Positions 8,106 to 16,561 of a stretch of 63,228 bases of DNA are shown piece after piece. The notes under the pieces are model-generated. The model searched no databases. It was not told the origin of the DNA and saw only the letters and a list, made by a program, of their open reading frames with translations. Every line of letters begins with the position of its first letter. Position 1 is the stretch's first letter. This DNA is from Oscillibacter valericigenes (lineage in GTDB: Bacteria; Bacillota; Clostridia; Oscillospirales; Oscillospiraceae): contig NZ_JACSNX010000015.1 in NCBI RefSeq assembly GCF_016902445.1, positions 1-63,228 on the forward strand. Reading direction: 5' to 3'. The position numbers and the translations under genes were made by a program.

Positions 8106-9239
8106 TTACTGATCGTCATAGCGGTCCGCCTTATAGGACCGGCCGCGCGCATAGGGACGGTCGCCTACACGGCCTGCTTCTGTGGTGCTGGAAGCCGCCT
8201 TTTTGGCCTTCAGAGCCTTGGCTGCCTGCGCCTCCTGGCGCTTTTCCTTCAGGCTCTTCTTCTGGGCAGCCTGCTGGCGCTGCTTCTCCTGCAGCTGCTT
8301 GGCCTCCTCCTGCCGCTTCTGGCGGTCCGCCTGGATCATCTCCTGCCGGGCATCCTCTTCGGCCTGCAGCTTCTTGGTGTAAAACTTGCCCAGCACCATC
8401 TCCTGCACGATGGAGAAGGCACTCTGCGCGATCCAGTACACGCCCAGAGCGGCGGGCACGATGAAGGCGATGTAGATGCTCATCAGGGGCATCATCCACA
8501 TCATCATCTTGGTGGAGCCGTTCATGGCGGTGTTCTGGGCGGACTGGCTCATGCTCACCTTGCTCATCAGCAGGCTCAGCACGCCGGAGATGATGGGGAT
8601 CAGGAACAGACCGATCAACGCCGGCGTGAAGATGCCGTCAGCGAACTGACCGATGGCGCTCCAGGGCGTCTGGATCAGGTCGATGCCCAGGAAATGATAG
8701 TCAATGGAGACCCAGCCGGGGTTCTCCGCAATGAAGTCCGGGAACTGGGTGTTGATGACGTTGGCGATGGCGATCTGCTCATAGCCCATGCTGGCATTCA
8801 GCTGGATGCCGGCGTTGGCGATCAGCTCCTGAGCTCTTTCCACAACGGCCAGACCGGCCTCTCTCCCGCCGAAGTCCATAAAGTACACGATGGGCTCCCG
8901 GATGATATAGTACAGGGCCATCAGGATGGGCAGGGGCAGGAAGCTCCACAGGCAGCCGCTCATGGGGTTGAAGCCCTCTTCCTGATAGAACTTCTGCATC
9001 TCCTCCTGCATCTTCAGCTGGTTGTTGGCGTATTTCTTCTGGATCTCCTGCATCTTTCCGGACATCCGGCTCATCCGCACCATGCTCTTCTTGGACTTCA
9101 TCTGGAAGGGCAGCAGGATCAGCTTGATGACCAGCGTGAACAGGATCAGAGACACGCCGTAGGACCCCGTCAGGTTGTAAAACAACCGCACCAGGGCCGC
9201 AAAGGGGACACAAATCAAGTATCCGATGGTTGAAAACAT
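8106..9239 (-). CDS. yidC: Membrane protein insertase YidC
   Basis: Inserts and folds membrane proteins with or without SecYEG. The 377-residue protein, started at the ATG preceded by GGAGG, has a first membrane segment near residue 5, the conserved FNLTGSYGVSLILFTLVIKL block, a charged cytoplasmic hairpin, the PMSGCLWSFLPLPILMALY segment, and further membrane segments up to about residue 300. A basic, glutamine-rich tail (about 300-377) may contact ribosomes. No lipobox is seen, unlike the Bacillus SpoIIIJ form. An upstream frame extension to 9275 lacks a ribosome site. Confidence 0.93.
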   Translation of the reverse strand: MFSTIGYLICVPFAALVRLFYNLTGSYGVSLILFTLVIKLILLPFQMKSKKSMVRMSRMSGKMQEIQKKYANNQLKMQEEMQKFYQEEGFNPMSGCLWSFLPLPILMALYYIIREPIVYFMDFGGREAGLAVVERAQELIANAGIQLNASMGYEQIAIANVINTQFPDFIAENPGWVSIDYHFLGIDLIQTPWSAIGQFADGIFTPALIGLFLIPIISGVLSLLMSKVSMSQSAQNTAMNGSTKMMMWMMPLMSIYIAFIVPAALGVYWIAQSAFSIVQEMVLGKFYTKKLQAEEDARQEMIQADRQKRQEEAKQLQEKQRQQAAQKKSLKEKRQEAQAAKALKAKKAASSTTEAGRVGDRPYARGRSYKADRYDDQ

Positions 9240-9387
9240 AGGTGCTTCCTCCAAATTGAGATGGGGCCCAGGCATTCACTGCCCTCGGGACGGCAGACCG
9301 CCGCCCGCAGCCCGTCCGCATTCCGCGGTCTCCGGCGGGTGAAAGGCCCGCCGGTGGGGAATTGGTTGGAGAGGCCTGTCCCCTCCT

Positions 9388-9600
9388 TCACGGGACCGGA
9401 TCATATCCTCCCTTGTGAAACGGATTGCAGCGCAGGATCCGCCGGAATGCCAGCCAGCCGCCCTTCAGGGCGCCGTACTTTTCAATGGCCTCCAGCGCAT
9501 ACTGGGAGCAGGTGGGGATATAGCGGCAGCAGGGCGGCCGGTACGGGGAAATGGCCACCCGGTAGAACTTCACCAGCGCCAGCAGGAGCTTCTTCATCAT
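9388..9600 (-). CDS. yidD: Membrane protein insertion efficiency factor YidD
   Basis: A 70-residue protein that assists YidC-dependent insertion. It has the family signature [18 protein letters not shown], with its conserved cysteines, and the [14 protein letters not shown] tail. The ATG overlaps the rnpA stop by the ATGA arrangement, which fixes the start and implies coupling. Confidence 0.93.
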   Translation of the reverse strand: MMKKLLLALVKFYRVAISPYRPPCCRYIPTCSQYALEAIEKYGALKGGWLAFRRILRCNPFHKGGYDPVP

Positions 9601-9941
9601 GGCCGCACCTCCAGCAGATCCAGCTTCCTGCACAGCCGCAGGAAGGTGTCGTTCAGTTCCTTCCAGGAGGCGGACAGCGTCCGTCCCCTGGCCACCAGGA
9701 TGATGTCATATCCCTGCCGCAGGCGCCCGGAATTGAGGCGGAATACCTCCCGCAGGCGGCGGCGGGCCCGGTTGCGGACCACCGCATGGCCCAGCTTGAC
9801 GGATACCGTCACGCCCAGCCGGTTGTGCCCCAGCCGGTTCTTCCGGCAGTACAGCACCATGCCGCCGCCCACGGCGGAGGCGCCCTTCTGGTACAGCCGG
9901 CGGAACTCATAATTCTCTTTCAGGGTCACTGCCCGCTTCAT
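9597..9941 (-). CDS. rnpA: Ribonuclease P protein component
   Basis: Protein subunit of RNase P, which trims the 5' ends of tRNA precursors. The 114-residue protein starts with [11 protein letters not shown] and has the conserved basic RNR block [15 protein letters not shown] that contacts the RNA subunit. It lies between rpmH and yidD in the standard order. The 114-base gap to rpmH (9942-10055) shows no gene. Confidence 0.95.
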   Translation of the reverse strand: MKRAVTLKENYEFRRLYQKGASAVGGGMVLYCRKNRLGHNRLGVTVSVKLGHAVVRNRARRRLREVFRLNSGRLRQGYDIILVARGRTLSASWKELNDTFLRLCRKLDLLEVRP

Positions 9942-10055
9942 ACTGCCACCTGCCTTGCTCCCTTTGACACAAACTCAACGAGGGACGGAGGAATCCTAAA
10001 ATTCCCGCCGTCCCCGAAGACGTTGTTCAAGTGTCTCCCGCGCGGTCCGTTTCGC

Positions 10056-10196
10056 TTAGTAGGACAGACGGGCGCGGCCCTTGGCGCGGCGACGGGCCAG
10101 AACCTTGCGGCCGTTGGCAGTCGCCATTCTCTTGCGGAAGCCGTGGACCTTCTGGCCGTGCAGCTTCTTGGGCTGATAGGTACGTTTCGTTGCCAT
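10056..10196 (-). CDS. rpmH: 50S ribosomal protein L34
   Basis: A 46-residue basic protein with the invariant core KRTYQPKK...[11 protein letters not shown] and [10 protein letters not shown]. The start at 10194-10196 follows AGGAGGTG. Two extra residues at the N-terminus (MAT-KRTYQ) compared with the usual MKRTYQ. First gene of the leftward cluster. Confidence 0.97.
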   Translation of the reverse strand: MATKRTYQPKKLHGQKVHGFRKRMATANGRKVLARRRAKGRARLSY

Positions 10197-10312
10197 GTTG
10201 AGACACCTCCTGTCAGAATTCCGGCCGCCCGGAAAAGGCGGCACTTACTCGACACCGCCCTTTCGGACGGCGCAGTAAACAAATCGGCAAGCGCCAATAC
10301 GGCGCAACGGAT

Positions 10313-10341
10313 ATTATACAGACTGTTTGAAAATATGTCAA
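10313..10341 (-). promoter_or_regulatory. rpmH operon promoter
   Basis: Minus-strand TTGACA (10336-10341), 17-base spacer, TATAAT (10313-10318): a consensus housekeeping promoter, about 115 bases from the rpmH start. Confidence 0.88.
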
Positions 10342-10498
10342 TGAAAACTTGAAAGTTTTGCGAAAATTCCGTATTTTTTCGATTTCCCGGTCACGTTTTT
10401 TGAAGATTTCAAAATCTGGTGTGCAATTCTGCCGTCAGCCGCAATATCTTGTTGCCGGGACCGCCCTTCCGGGTCTGTTCTTATTATTAGAATAAGTG

Positions 10499-10527
10499 TT
10501 GTAATCCGCCCCTTTTTTTGGTATAAT
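10499..10527 (+). promoter_or_regulatory. dnaA promoter
   Basis: TTGTAA (10499-10504), 17-base spacer, TATAAT (10522-10527), 48 bases before the dnaA start. The rpmH-dnaA gap holds these two divergent promoters and shows no DnaA-box cluster of its own. Confidence 0.85.
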
Positions 10528-10575
10528 GAACTGGACTGCTTTGTCTATTTTTTTACTAGAGAGAGGTGTTTCCTT

Positions 10576-11892
10576 TTGAATTCCGTCGCCGATGTATGGG
10601 ACAATGTGCTTTCCCAGCTGAAGGGCGAGCTCTCGGAGACCACCATTGCCACCTGGTTCGACGAACTGGAGGCCGTGGACATCCAGGGCAATACGTTTCT
10701 CCTCCACTGTTCCAACGACTTCAAAAAGGGATATATTGAATCCCTGTTCATGAAAAACATCAAAGCCTCCCTCCATGATATCTTCTCCACAGATTTCGAG
10801 GTGAAGATCCTGGACGATTTGGACTATGCGGAGCTGAACAATGTCCGTCCCAACCGCCAGAGCGAGCGATTCACCTCCGCGGAGTTCACGTTTGAGACCT
10901 TCGTGGTAGGTCCCTCCAACAAGCTGGCCTATGCCGCCTCCGTCTCCGTGGCGGAGCACCCGGCCCAGAACTACAACCCCCTGCTGATCTACGGGGACTC
11001 CGGCCTTGGAAAGACCCATCTGATCTACGCCATCGCCAACGTCATCCGCCGGAACGACCCCCGGTCCAAGATCGCCTATGTGAAGGGCGACGATCTGACC
11101 AACGAGCTGGTGGACGCCATCCGGGAGGGCAAGACCGCCGAGATGCGGGAGAAATACCGCCAGGCGGACCTGCTGCTGGTGGACGACGTGCAGTTCATCG
11201 CCGGCAAAAAGCAGACCCAGGAGGAGTTCTTCCACACCTTCAACACCCTGTATGAGTCCGGCCGGCAGATCGTTCTGACCTCCGACCGTCCCCCCTCTGA
11301 GATGACCCAGCTGGAGGATCGTCTCCGCACCCGATTCGAGTGGGGCCTGCTGGTGGACGTGGCGCCGCCGGATTTCGAGACCCGCCTTGCCATCGTGAAG
11401 AACAAGGCCGCCCTGCTGGGCATGGAGCTGCCGGACAAGATCTCCGCCTACATCGCGGAGAACGTCACCGCCAACGTCCGCCAGCTGGAGGGCACCATCA
11501 ACAAGATCCTGGCCTACAAGGACCTGCTGGGCAACGACACCGATGAGGAGACCGTCACCCGGGCCATCCAGGACATGCTGCGCCGCAGCAACGAATACGT
11601 CCCCACGCCGGAGGCCATCCTGGAATACATCTCCAAGTACTACAGTCTGGACGAATCCGTGATCCGGGGCCAGCAACGGGTGCGGGACGCTGTCTCCGCC
11701 CGTCAGATCGCCATGTATCTGATCCGCTCCATGACGAATCTCAGTCTGGATGAGATCGGTAAGGTCTTCGACAACCGGGATCACTCCACGGTCCTCTACT
11801 CCATTCAGCAAATCGAAAAGAAGATGAAAAAGGACGCCTCCTTCGCTGAAATGGTGAAAGAAATCAAGACCAATATCAACTCCAAACGGTGA
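10576..11892 (+). CDS. dnaA: Chromosomal replication initiator DnaA
   Basis: Binds DnaA boxes and opens the origin. The 438-residue protein has an N-terminal domain I (VWDNVLSQL...TWFDELEA), a short linker, the AAA+ domain with Walker A GDSGLGKTHL and Walker B LLLVDDVQFI, and the C-terminal DNA-binding domain with the signature FDNRDHSTVLYS. Start is TTG at 10576-10578 after GAGAGAGGTG; no ATG fits. It lies directly upstream of the DnaA-box cluster. Confidence 0.98.
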   Translation: MNSVADVWDNVLSQLKGELSETTIATWFDELEAVDIQGNTFLLHCSNDFKKGYIESLFMKNIKASLHDIFSTDFEVKILDDLDYAELNNVRPNRQSERFTSAEFTFETFVVGPSNKLAYAASVSVAEHPAQNYNPLLIYGDSGLGKTHLIYAIANVIRRNDPRSKIAYVKGDDLTNELVDAIREGKTAEMREKYRQADLLLVDDVQFIAGKKQTQEEFFHTFNTLYESGRQIVLTSDRPPSEMTQLEDRLRTRFEWGLLVDVAPPDFETRLAIVKNKAALLGMELPDKISAYIAENVTANVRQLEGTINKILAYKDLLGNDTDEETVTRAIQDMLRRSNEYVPTPEAILEYISKYYSLDESVIRGQQRVRDAVSARQIAMYLIRSMTNLSLDEIGKVFDNRDHSTVLYSIQQIEKKMKKDASFAEMVKEIKTNINSKR

Positions 11893-12145
11893 TCCCCATT
11901 CTCCACGATTCCTGTGGAAAAGAAAAACTTTGCTGTGGAAATCTCTCTTCCCTAAAAGTCCGTGGAAAAACCACCAGATTCCTCCACAACCCCTGTGGAA
12001 CCGCAAAATCCGACGCCGCAAGCCATTCCCCGTCTTTTCCACACCTTTTTTCTCTATGACTGCTCTTTCTAAAAAATACGTTTTCTTTCTTTTATATGCG
12101 GTCCCTGCCGCATCCCCCAACTCCAACTAGAGAGGAAGTGCCTGC
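11893..12145. other. Replication origin oriC (dnaA-dnaN gap)
   Basis: This gap holds a cluster of DnaA-box-like 9-mers. TGTGGAAAA lies at 11913-11921 and its reverse complement TTTTCCACA at 12035-12043. Near matches lie at 11934-11942, 11961-11969 and 11994-12002, with CTCCACAAC near 11982. It is followed by an AT-rich stretch (about 12044-12100, TTTTCTTTCTTTTATAT) that fits an unwinding element. Genes diverge from here, as expected for an origin. Boxes in this genome appear to favour TTTTCCACA over the TTATCCACA form. Confidence 0.88.
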
Positions 12146-13258
12146 ATGAAATTCTCCTGTGAAAAAGCGCTCCTGCAGAGCGCCATTGCCATCACCTGCC
12201 GCGCAGTGGCCTCCAAGAGCTCCATCCCCGCCCTGGAAGGGCTGCTGCTCCATGCCGACAGCCAGCTGACCATCTCCGGCTACAACCTGCAGACCGGCAT
12301 CCGCACCAAAGTCTCCGCCGATGTGACCGAATCCGGCGAGATCGTCCTGAACGCCCGCCTGTTCGGCGACATCATCCGCCGGATGCCGGACGACGTCGTC
12401 ACCTTTACCTCCGATGAAAAACAAGTGGTCCACCTCTCCTGCGGCGACGCGGATTTCGACATCCTGGGCCTCTCCGCCGCCGATTATCCGGAGCTGCCCC
12501 AGGTGGAGGACGATTTTTCCGTCTCCATCCAGCAGAAGCTGCTGCGGGCCATGATCGAAGAGACGGCCTTCGCCGTCTCCACCAACGAGAGCCGCCCCAT
12601 CCACACCGGCGCCCTGTTCGAGATCACCGACCAAGGCCTGACCATGGTGGCTGTGGACGGATTCCGCCTGGCCATCCGGCGGGAACCCCTGGAAAAAATC
12701 GACGGCGGCGCCTTCTCCTTCGTGGCGCCGGGCAGCGCCCTCAACGAGGTCAAGAACATCTGCGCCGATGTGGAAGATCTGGCCGCCGTGACCCTGGGCA
12801 AGAGCCACATCCTCTTTGAGGTGGGCGACACCGAGCTGATCTGCCGCCGGCTGGAGGGTGAATTCCTGGACTACAAGAACGCCATCCCCCGGAAAAACCC
12901 CATTTCCGTCATTGCGGACACCAAGGCGCTGATCGAGAGCATCGACCGGGTCAGCGTGGTGATCTCCGAAAAGCAGAAGAGCCCGGTGCGCTGTCTGTTC
13001 GACCATGACAAGGTGCTGCTGTCCGCCAAGACCGGAAACGGCGAGGCCAAGGACATCTGCCGTCTGTCCGGCGACGGCGGCGGACTGGAGATCGGCTTCA
13101 ACAACCGCTATCTGATGGAGGCGCTTCGATATGCTCCGGCAGACACGGTGAAGATCGAACTGAACACCAGCGTCTCCCCCGCCATCATCGTTCCCACAGA
13201 GGGTGAGGAAAACTTCCTCTACATGGTCCTGCCGGTACGGCTGAAGAGCACGGAGTGA
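12146..13258 (+). CDS. dnaN: DNA polymerase III sliding clamp (beta subunit)
   Basis: Ring-shaped clamp that holds the replicative polymerase on DNA. The 370-residue protein has the three-fold clamp architecture, beginning [14 protein letters not shown] and ending with the conserved [11 protein letters not shown] block of domain III. AGAGAGGAAG precedes the ATG. It follows oriC and is followed after 4 bases by the S4-domain gene, so dnaN-S4-recF are probably co-transcribed. Confidence 0.97.
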   Translation: MKFSCEKALLQSAIAITCRAVASKSSIPALEGLLLHADSQLTISGYNLQTGIRTKVSADVTESGEIVLNARLFGDIIRRMPDDVVTFTSDEKQVVHLSCGDADFDILGLSAADYPELPQVEDDFSVSIQQKLLRAMIEETAFAVSTNESRPIHTGALFEITDQGLTMVAVDGFRLAIRREPLEKIDGGAFSFVAPGSALNEVKNICADVEDLAAVTLGKSHILFEVGDTELICRRLEGEFLDYKNAIPRKNPISVIADTKALIESIDRVSVVISEKQKSPVRCLFDHDKVLLSAKTGNGEAKDICRLSGDGGGLEIGFNNRYLMEALRYAPADTVKIELNTSVSPAIIVPTEGEENFLYMVLPVRLKSTE

Positions 13259-13262
13259 ACAG

Positions 13263-13481
13263 ATGGAAAATGTTGTAATTCAAACAGAATTCATCAAGCT
13301 TCAGGACCTGCTGAAATTCGCCAATCTGGTGTCCACCGGCGGCGAGGCCAAGGAGCGCATCCAGGCAGGCGAGGTCACCGTCAACGGTGAGGTCTGCACC
13401 ATGCGCGGAAAGAAGATCCGCCCCGGAGACGATGTGGCGTTCCAGGGCGCGCATTACACGGTGTCCTATGCAGATCCTTGA
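13263..13481 (+). CDS. yaaA: S4-domain RNA-binding protein (YaaA type)
   Basis: A 72-residue S4-fold protein, found between dnaN and recF in most Firmicutes and linked to ribosome assembly. The S4 pattern [20 protein letters not shown]...[19 protein letters not shown] fills the whole protein. Its end overlaps recF by 14 bases. Confidence 0.92.
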   Translation: MENVVIQTEFIKLQDLLKFANLVSTGGEAKERIQAGEVTVNGEVCTMRGKKIRPGDDVAFQGAHYTVSYADP

Positions 13482-14574
13482 GCTGGAGCTGCAGAACTTT
13501 CGAAACTATGGTTCCCAGCGGGCGGCCTTTGACCCGAACTGCAACGTGATCTTCGGGGAAAACGCCCAGGGCAAGACGAACCTGCTGGAGGCCATTGTCT
13601 ACCTCTCCTGTGGAAAATCTCCCAGGGCCAGGACGGACCGGGAGATGATCGGCTTTGACGCCGCCGAGGCGGTCCTGGAGAGCAGGGCTCTCTCCCGGGA
13701 CCGGGAGTTCCGGACCCGGGTGGAGCTGTACCGGGGCCGGCGGCGGAAGATGTGGGTGAACCAGGTGCCGGCCAAAAACAGCGCCGCCCTGAGCCAGGTC
13801 TACCACACCGTGTTCTTCTGCCCGGACGATCTGTATCTCATCCGGGAGGGGGCCGCCGCCCGGCGGCGGTTCATGGATACGGCCCTCTGCCAGCTGCGGC
13901 CCCGGTATGCCGCCGCTCTTGCGGAGTACCACCGGCTCTACGACCACAAGACCCGCATCCTGCGGGACAGCGAGGAGCGGCCGGACCTGCTGGAGCTGCT
14001 GCCGGACTTCAATGAGCGGATGGTCCGCTTCGGCGCGGTGCTGATCCACTACCGCCAGCAGTTTGCCGAGGCCTTGGCCCGGTATGCCGCCCGTCATCAC
14101 CGGGAGTGTTCCGGCGGAAAGGAACAGCTGGAGATCGCGTATCAGACGGTCTCCTCTGTCACGGACCCGGCGGCGGACATAGAAGTCCTCACAGAACAGC
14201 TCCGGGCCCATATGGAGTCCCACCAGGCGGCGGAACGGGCCAGCCGGATGTGTCTCTCCGGTCCCCATAAAGATGATCTGATCATCACCATCGACGGCCG
14301 GGAGGCCAAGTCCTTTTCCTCCCAGGGCCAGACCCGCACGGCCGCTCTGGCCATGAAGCTGGCGGAGCGGGAGATCTACCAGAACGCCACGGGAGAGTAT
14401 CCGGTGCTGCTGCTGGACGATGTACTCAGCGAGCTGGATCCCCGGCGGCAGGAATTTGTCCTCAACCGCATCGCCGGGGGGCAGGTGTTCATCACCTGCT
14501 GTGAGGATGACCGGCTGCCGGTCCTGCTGGGCGGGAAGGTGTTCCACGTGAAGCAGGGCACCATCAGTGGATGA
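13468..14574 (+). CDS. recF: DNA replication and repair protein RecF
   Basis: SMC-like ATPase that loads RecA at gaps. The 368-residue protein has Walker [15 protein letters not shown], the signature region LSGPHKDDL and [17 protein letters not shown], and Walker [13 protein letters not shown]. The ATG at 13468 lies inside the S4-protein gene; a start at 13387 would read through most of that gene and adds no RecF sequence. A DnaA-box 9-mer (TGTGGAAAA, 13619-13627) occurs inside the gene. Confidence 0.97.
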   Translation: MQILELELQNFRNYGSQRAAFDPNCNVIFGENAQGKTNLLEAIVYLSCGKSPRARTDREMIGFDAAEAVLESRALSRDREFRTRVELYRGRRRKMWVNQVPAKNSAALSQVYHTVFFCPDDLYLIREGAAARRRFMDTALCQLRPRYAAALAEYHRLYDHKTRILRDSEERPDLLELLPDFNERMVRFGAVLIHYRQQFAEALARYAARHHRECSGGKEQLEIAYQTVSSVTDPAADIEVLTEQLRAHMESHQAAERASRMCLSGPHKDDLIITIDGREAKSFSSQGQTRTAALAMKLAEREIYQNATGEYPVLLLDDVLSELDPRRQEFVLNRIAGGQVFITCCEDDRLPVLLGGKVFHVKQGTISG

Positions 14575-14661
14575 ACCCCTCAGTCAGGCGGTAAAGCCTC
14601 TCCAATCAAACACGACAGATCCAATCACAGCCCCCCACATGACAAAATGGAGGTAACCGTG

Positions 14662-15510
14662 ATGAATTGGTACGCAGTGCTTCCAATTCTGGTTTTCGGC
14701 GGACCGGCTGCCGGCTTTCTCTGGGAGCTGGCAGTGGGGTTGTTCTGCCGGACAAGGCGCTATCTGCTGTGGGTGCCTGTTCTGGCGGGGGCGCTGGGGC
14801 TGGCGCTGTGTGCGGCGTCTCCGGTCCACACCCTCCCGTTCTCCTTCCTGCTGCTGTGCTGGGGGCTGTATGGCGGCGGGCTCCTGTTTGGATGGAGCCT
14901 GTCCCATCTGCTCCGCGGCGGGGAGGACCGCTTTCAGCGGTATGCTGTCCGTGCCGTCGCCCTCTGCTCCGGTGCGGCGCTGGCCATCGGCTTCGGCGTT
15001 CTGATCTCCCACGAGATGCGCAGCGCCACCTATGCCATGGTGGGAGAAGACATCAGCGAGGAGCGTGTTCTGGCAGAGATCCCGGAGCTGGCCATTACGG
15101 AGACGGACCGGGAGATCCTCTCCGCCCTGAGGGCGAGTCCCTCCGTCCAGGCGGCTGTCGCCGGAGGAGAACCGTTCATCGATCTGCCGCCGGCGGAACA
15201 CGAGGATATTCAATCCATCTTGTCAGAATTTCTGGACGAAGGGCGCTACCGGTTTTCCGACGCGGGCGTCCTCGCCCAGTCCGGGGAGGCCACCTCTCTG
15301 TATTACGATATTTTCGACCAGGAGAAGAATGCTCGGATCATGGTCACGGGCCTGGGCACCGGATACCTGCACAAGGCAATCGCTGTCTACGACGGAGATC
15401 CGGAAGAGGAATTGTCCATGGTGATCTATGAAAATGACAACGGTGCCTGCCGCAAAATGACAGAGCAGCGGATGTGGTTTTATGACTTCTATGAAACGGA
15501 GCTGGGATAG
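14662..15510 (+). CDS. Membrane protein of unknown function
   Basis: A 282-residue protein I do not recognise. The first 130 residues hold about four membrane segments, including one beginning WYAVLPILVFGGPAAGF, then LLWVPVLAGALGLAL, FSFLLLCWGLYGGGLL and VRAVALCSGAALAIG. The remaining 150 residues are acidic and probably extracytoplasmic. ATGGAGGTAACCGTG supplies a ribosome site before the ATG at 14662. It sits between recF and remB, where Bacillus has no extra gene, so it may be a lineage-specific insertion. E copy 2 begins 9 bases after its stop. Confidence 0.75.
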   Translation: MNWYAVLPILVFGGPAAGFLWELAVGLFCRTRRYLLWVPVLAGALGLALCAASPVHTLPFSFLLLCWGLYGGGLLFGWSLSHLLRGGEDRFQRYAVRAVALCSGAALAIGFGVLISHEMRSATYAMVGEDISEERVLAEIPELAITETDREILSALRASPSVQAAVAGGEPFIDLPPAEHEDIQSILSEFLDEGRYRFSDAGVLAQSGEATSLYYDIFDQEKNARIMVTGLGTGYLHKAIAVYDGDPEEELSMVIYENDNGACRKMTEQRMWFYDFYETELG

Positions 15511-15519
15511 AAAAAGACT

Positions 15520-16094
15520 CTGCTCCCGCAGGGGATGCGCCCCCCATTCTCTTTTTGGTCTTGCCCAAAAAGAGAATGCGCCGCGCCCGGTGGAAGAGAA
15601 AAAGGCGCTGGGCGCGCTCCGGTGCAGTGGCCCTCCGCGCGCGACGGAGGTCGGCGTATCGGTGCCTGCTCCGATTTTGCCTGACCTTCGGGCACGCTTA
15701 GGTCTTCTGCGAGTTTGCAGCTGCCGTCCCGTGGCGGATGGTGCCGACGGCGTCGGGGTGGTTGTCGTATTGCCTCTGCTACTCTTTTCGCTGCCGCTGG
15801 CTGTTCTTCACGGAAGCGTGAGCGGCAGCGGGGAGAGTCGCTGAGGGTATCCCCAACTTCCCCAGATCAAAGGTTTCCCCAAGGGCAGCGCGTTTCCGTC
15901 TCTGACCGCCGCGAGGGACAGCCAACCTTCCCCCGCCGGCGGCAGGAGGTCTGCGCTTGCGCAGACCGACCCGCCGAAGCGTTCTTTTCTTTTGGACCGT
16001 GCACGGCCCGTTTTCTTTTCGGCAAGACCGAAAAGAAAATGGGGGGTGCATTGCCCAGCCATCAGCATGGCTGAATCCCCCGTCCAATGGGACG
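15520..16094. repeat. Family E hairpin element, copy 2 (two half-elements in opposite orientation)
   Basis: This 605-base gap holds no gene. Left half (15520 to about 15765) is the reverse complement of the block seen at about 130-385. Its hairpin arms are TTCTCTTTTTGG (15547-15558) and CCAAAAAGAGAA (15565-15576). Right half is forward: a GGTCTGCGC/GCGCAGACC hairpin near 15958, the palindrome CCGTGCACGG (15997-16006), a hairpin with arms TTTTCTTTTCGG and CCGAAAAGAAAA (16011-16039), ATGGGGGGTGCAT, and a final CGTCC/GGACG hairpin (16081-16094). The outer ends form long inverted repeats. It stops about 20 bases before the remB start. Confidence 0.8.
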
Positions 16095-16115
16095 TACCCC
16101 TGAAAGGAGACCACT

Positions 16116-16382
16116 ATGTATCTCCATATCGGCCAAAATGAGATCCTCCCGGACCGCCGGATCATCGGCATCTTTGATCTGGACAAGTGCAGCTACGGCA
16201 AGCGGACCCGGGAGTATCTGGCGGCAGCGGAACAAGAGGGCGTGGTGCTGGACATCTCCGGCGAGATCCCCAAGTCCTTCGTGGTCTGCGACCACCCCTA
16301 CCACCGGCAGATCGTGTACCTCAGTCAGCTGAACTCTACCACCCTGCAGAAGCGGGCGGAGAGTGCGGAACTGGAGCTGTAG
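16116..16382 (+). CDS. remB: DUF370 regulator, RemB/YaaB type
   Basis: An 88-residue DUF370 protein. In Bacillus, RemB (YaaB) lies at the same place between recF and gyrB and is related to the matrix-gene regulator RemA. The protein starts MYLHIGQNEILPDRRIIGIFDLD, the typical family opening. AAAGGAGA precedes the ATG, right after E copy 2. Its target genes here are unknown. Confidence 0.85.
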   Translation: MYLHIGQNEILPDRRIIGIFDLDKCSYGKRTREYLAAAEQEGVVLDISGEIPKSFVVCDHPYHRQIVYLSQLNSTTLQKRAESAELEL

Positions 16383-16561
16383 CAAAGCATTCGGTGGTGA
16401 CCTTGAGAGAATCACCTCGATGCCGCGCCGGCAATCCGGCGGCATCTGTTTGATCAAATAGAAAACCCATTGTTCAGGGCAAGGAGAGCCGGGCCGGAAA
16501 GGGCTCCGGCCCAGCTCTTCTTGCCTTGGAGCGAACGAAAAATCCTGAAAGGAGACTCTGC

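Noticed and set aside
16011..16039. E hairpin as an ordinary intrinsic terminator
   Set aside because: The stem is A/T-rich at its base and is followed by GGGGGG rather than a T-run.
15511..16115. tRNA or rRNA gene in the GC-rich gaps
   Set aside because: No acceptor/TPsiC pattern or cloverleaf could be built from the hairpins in any of the three E gaps.
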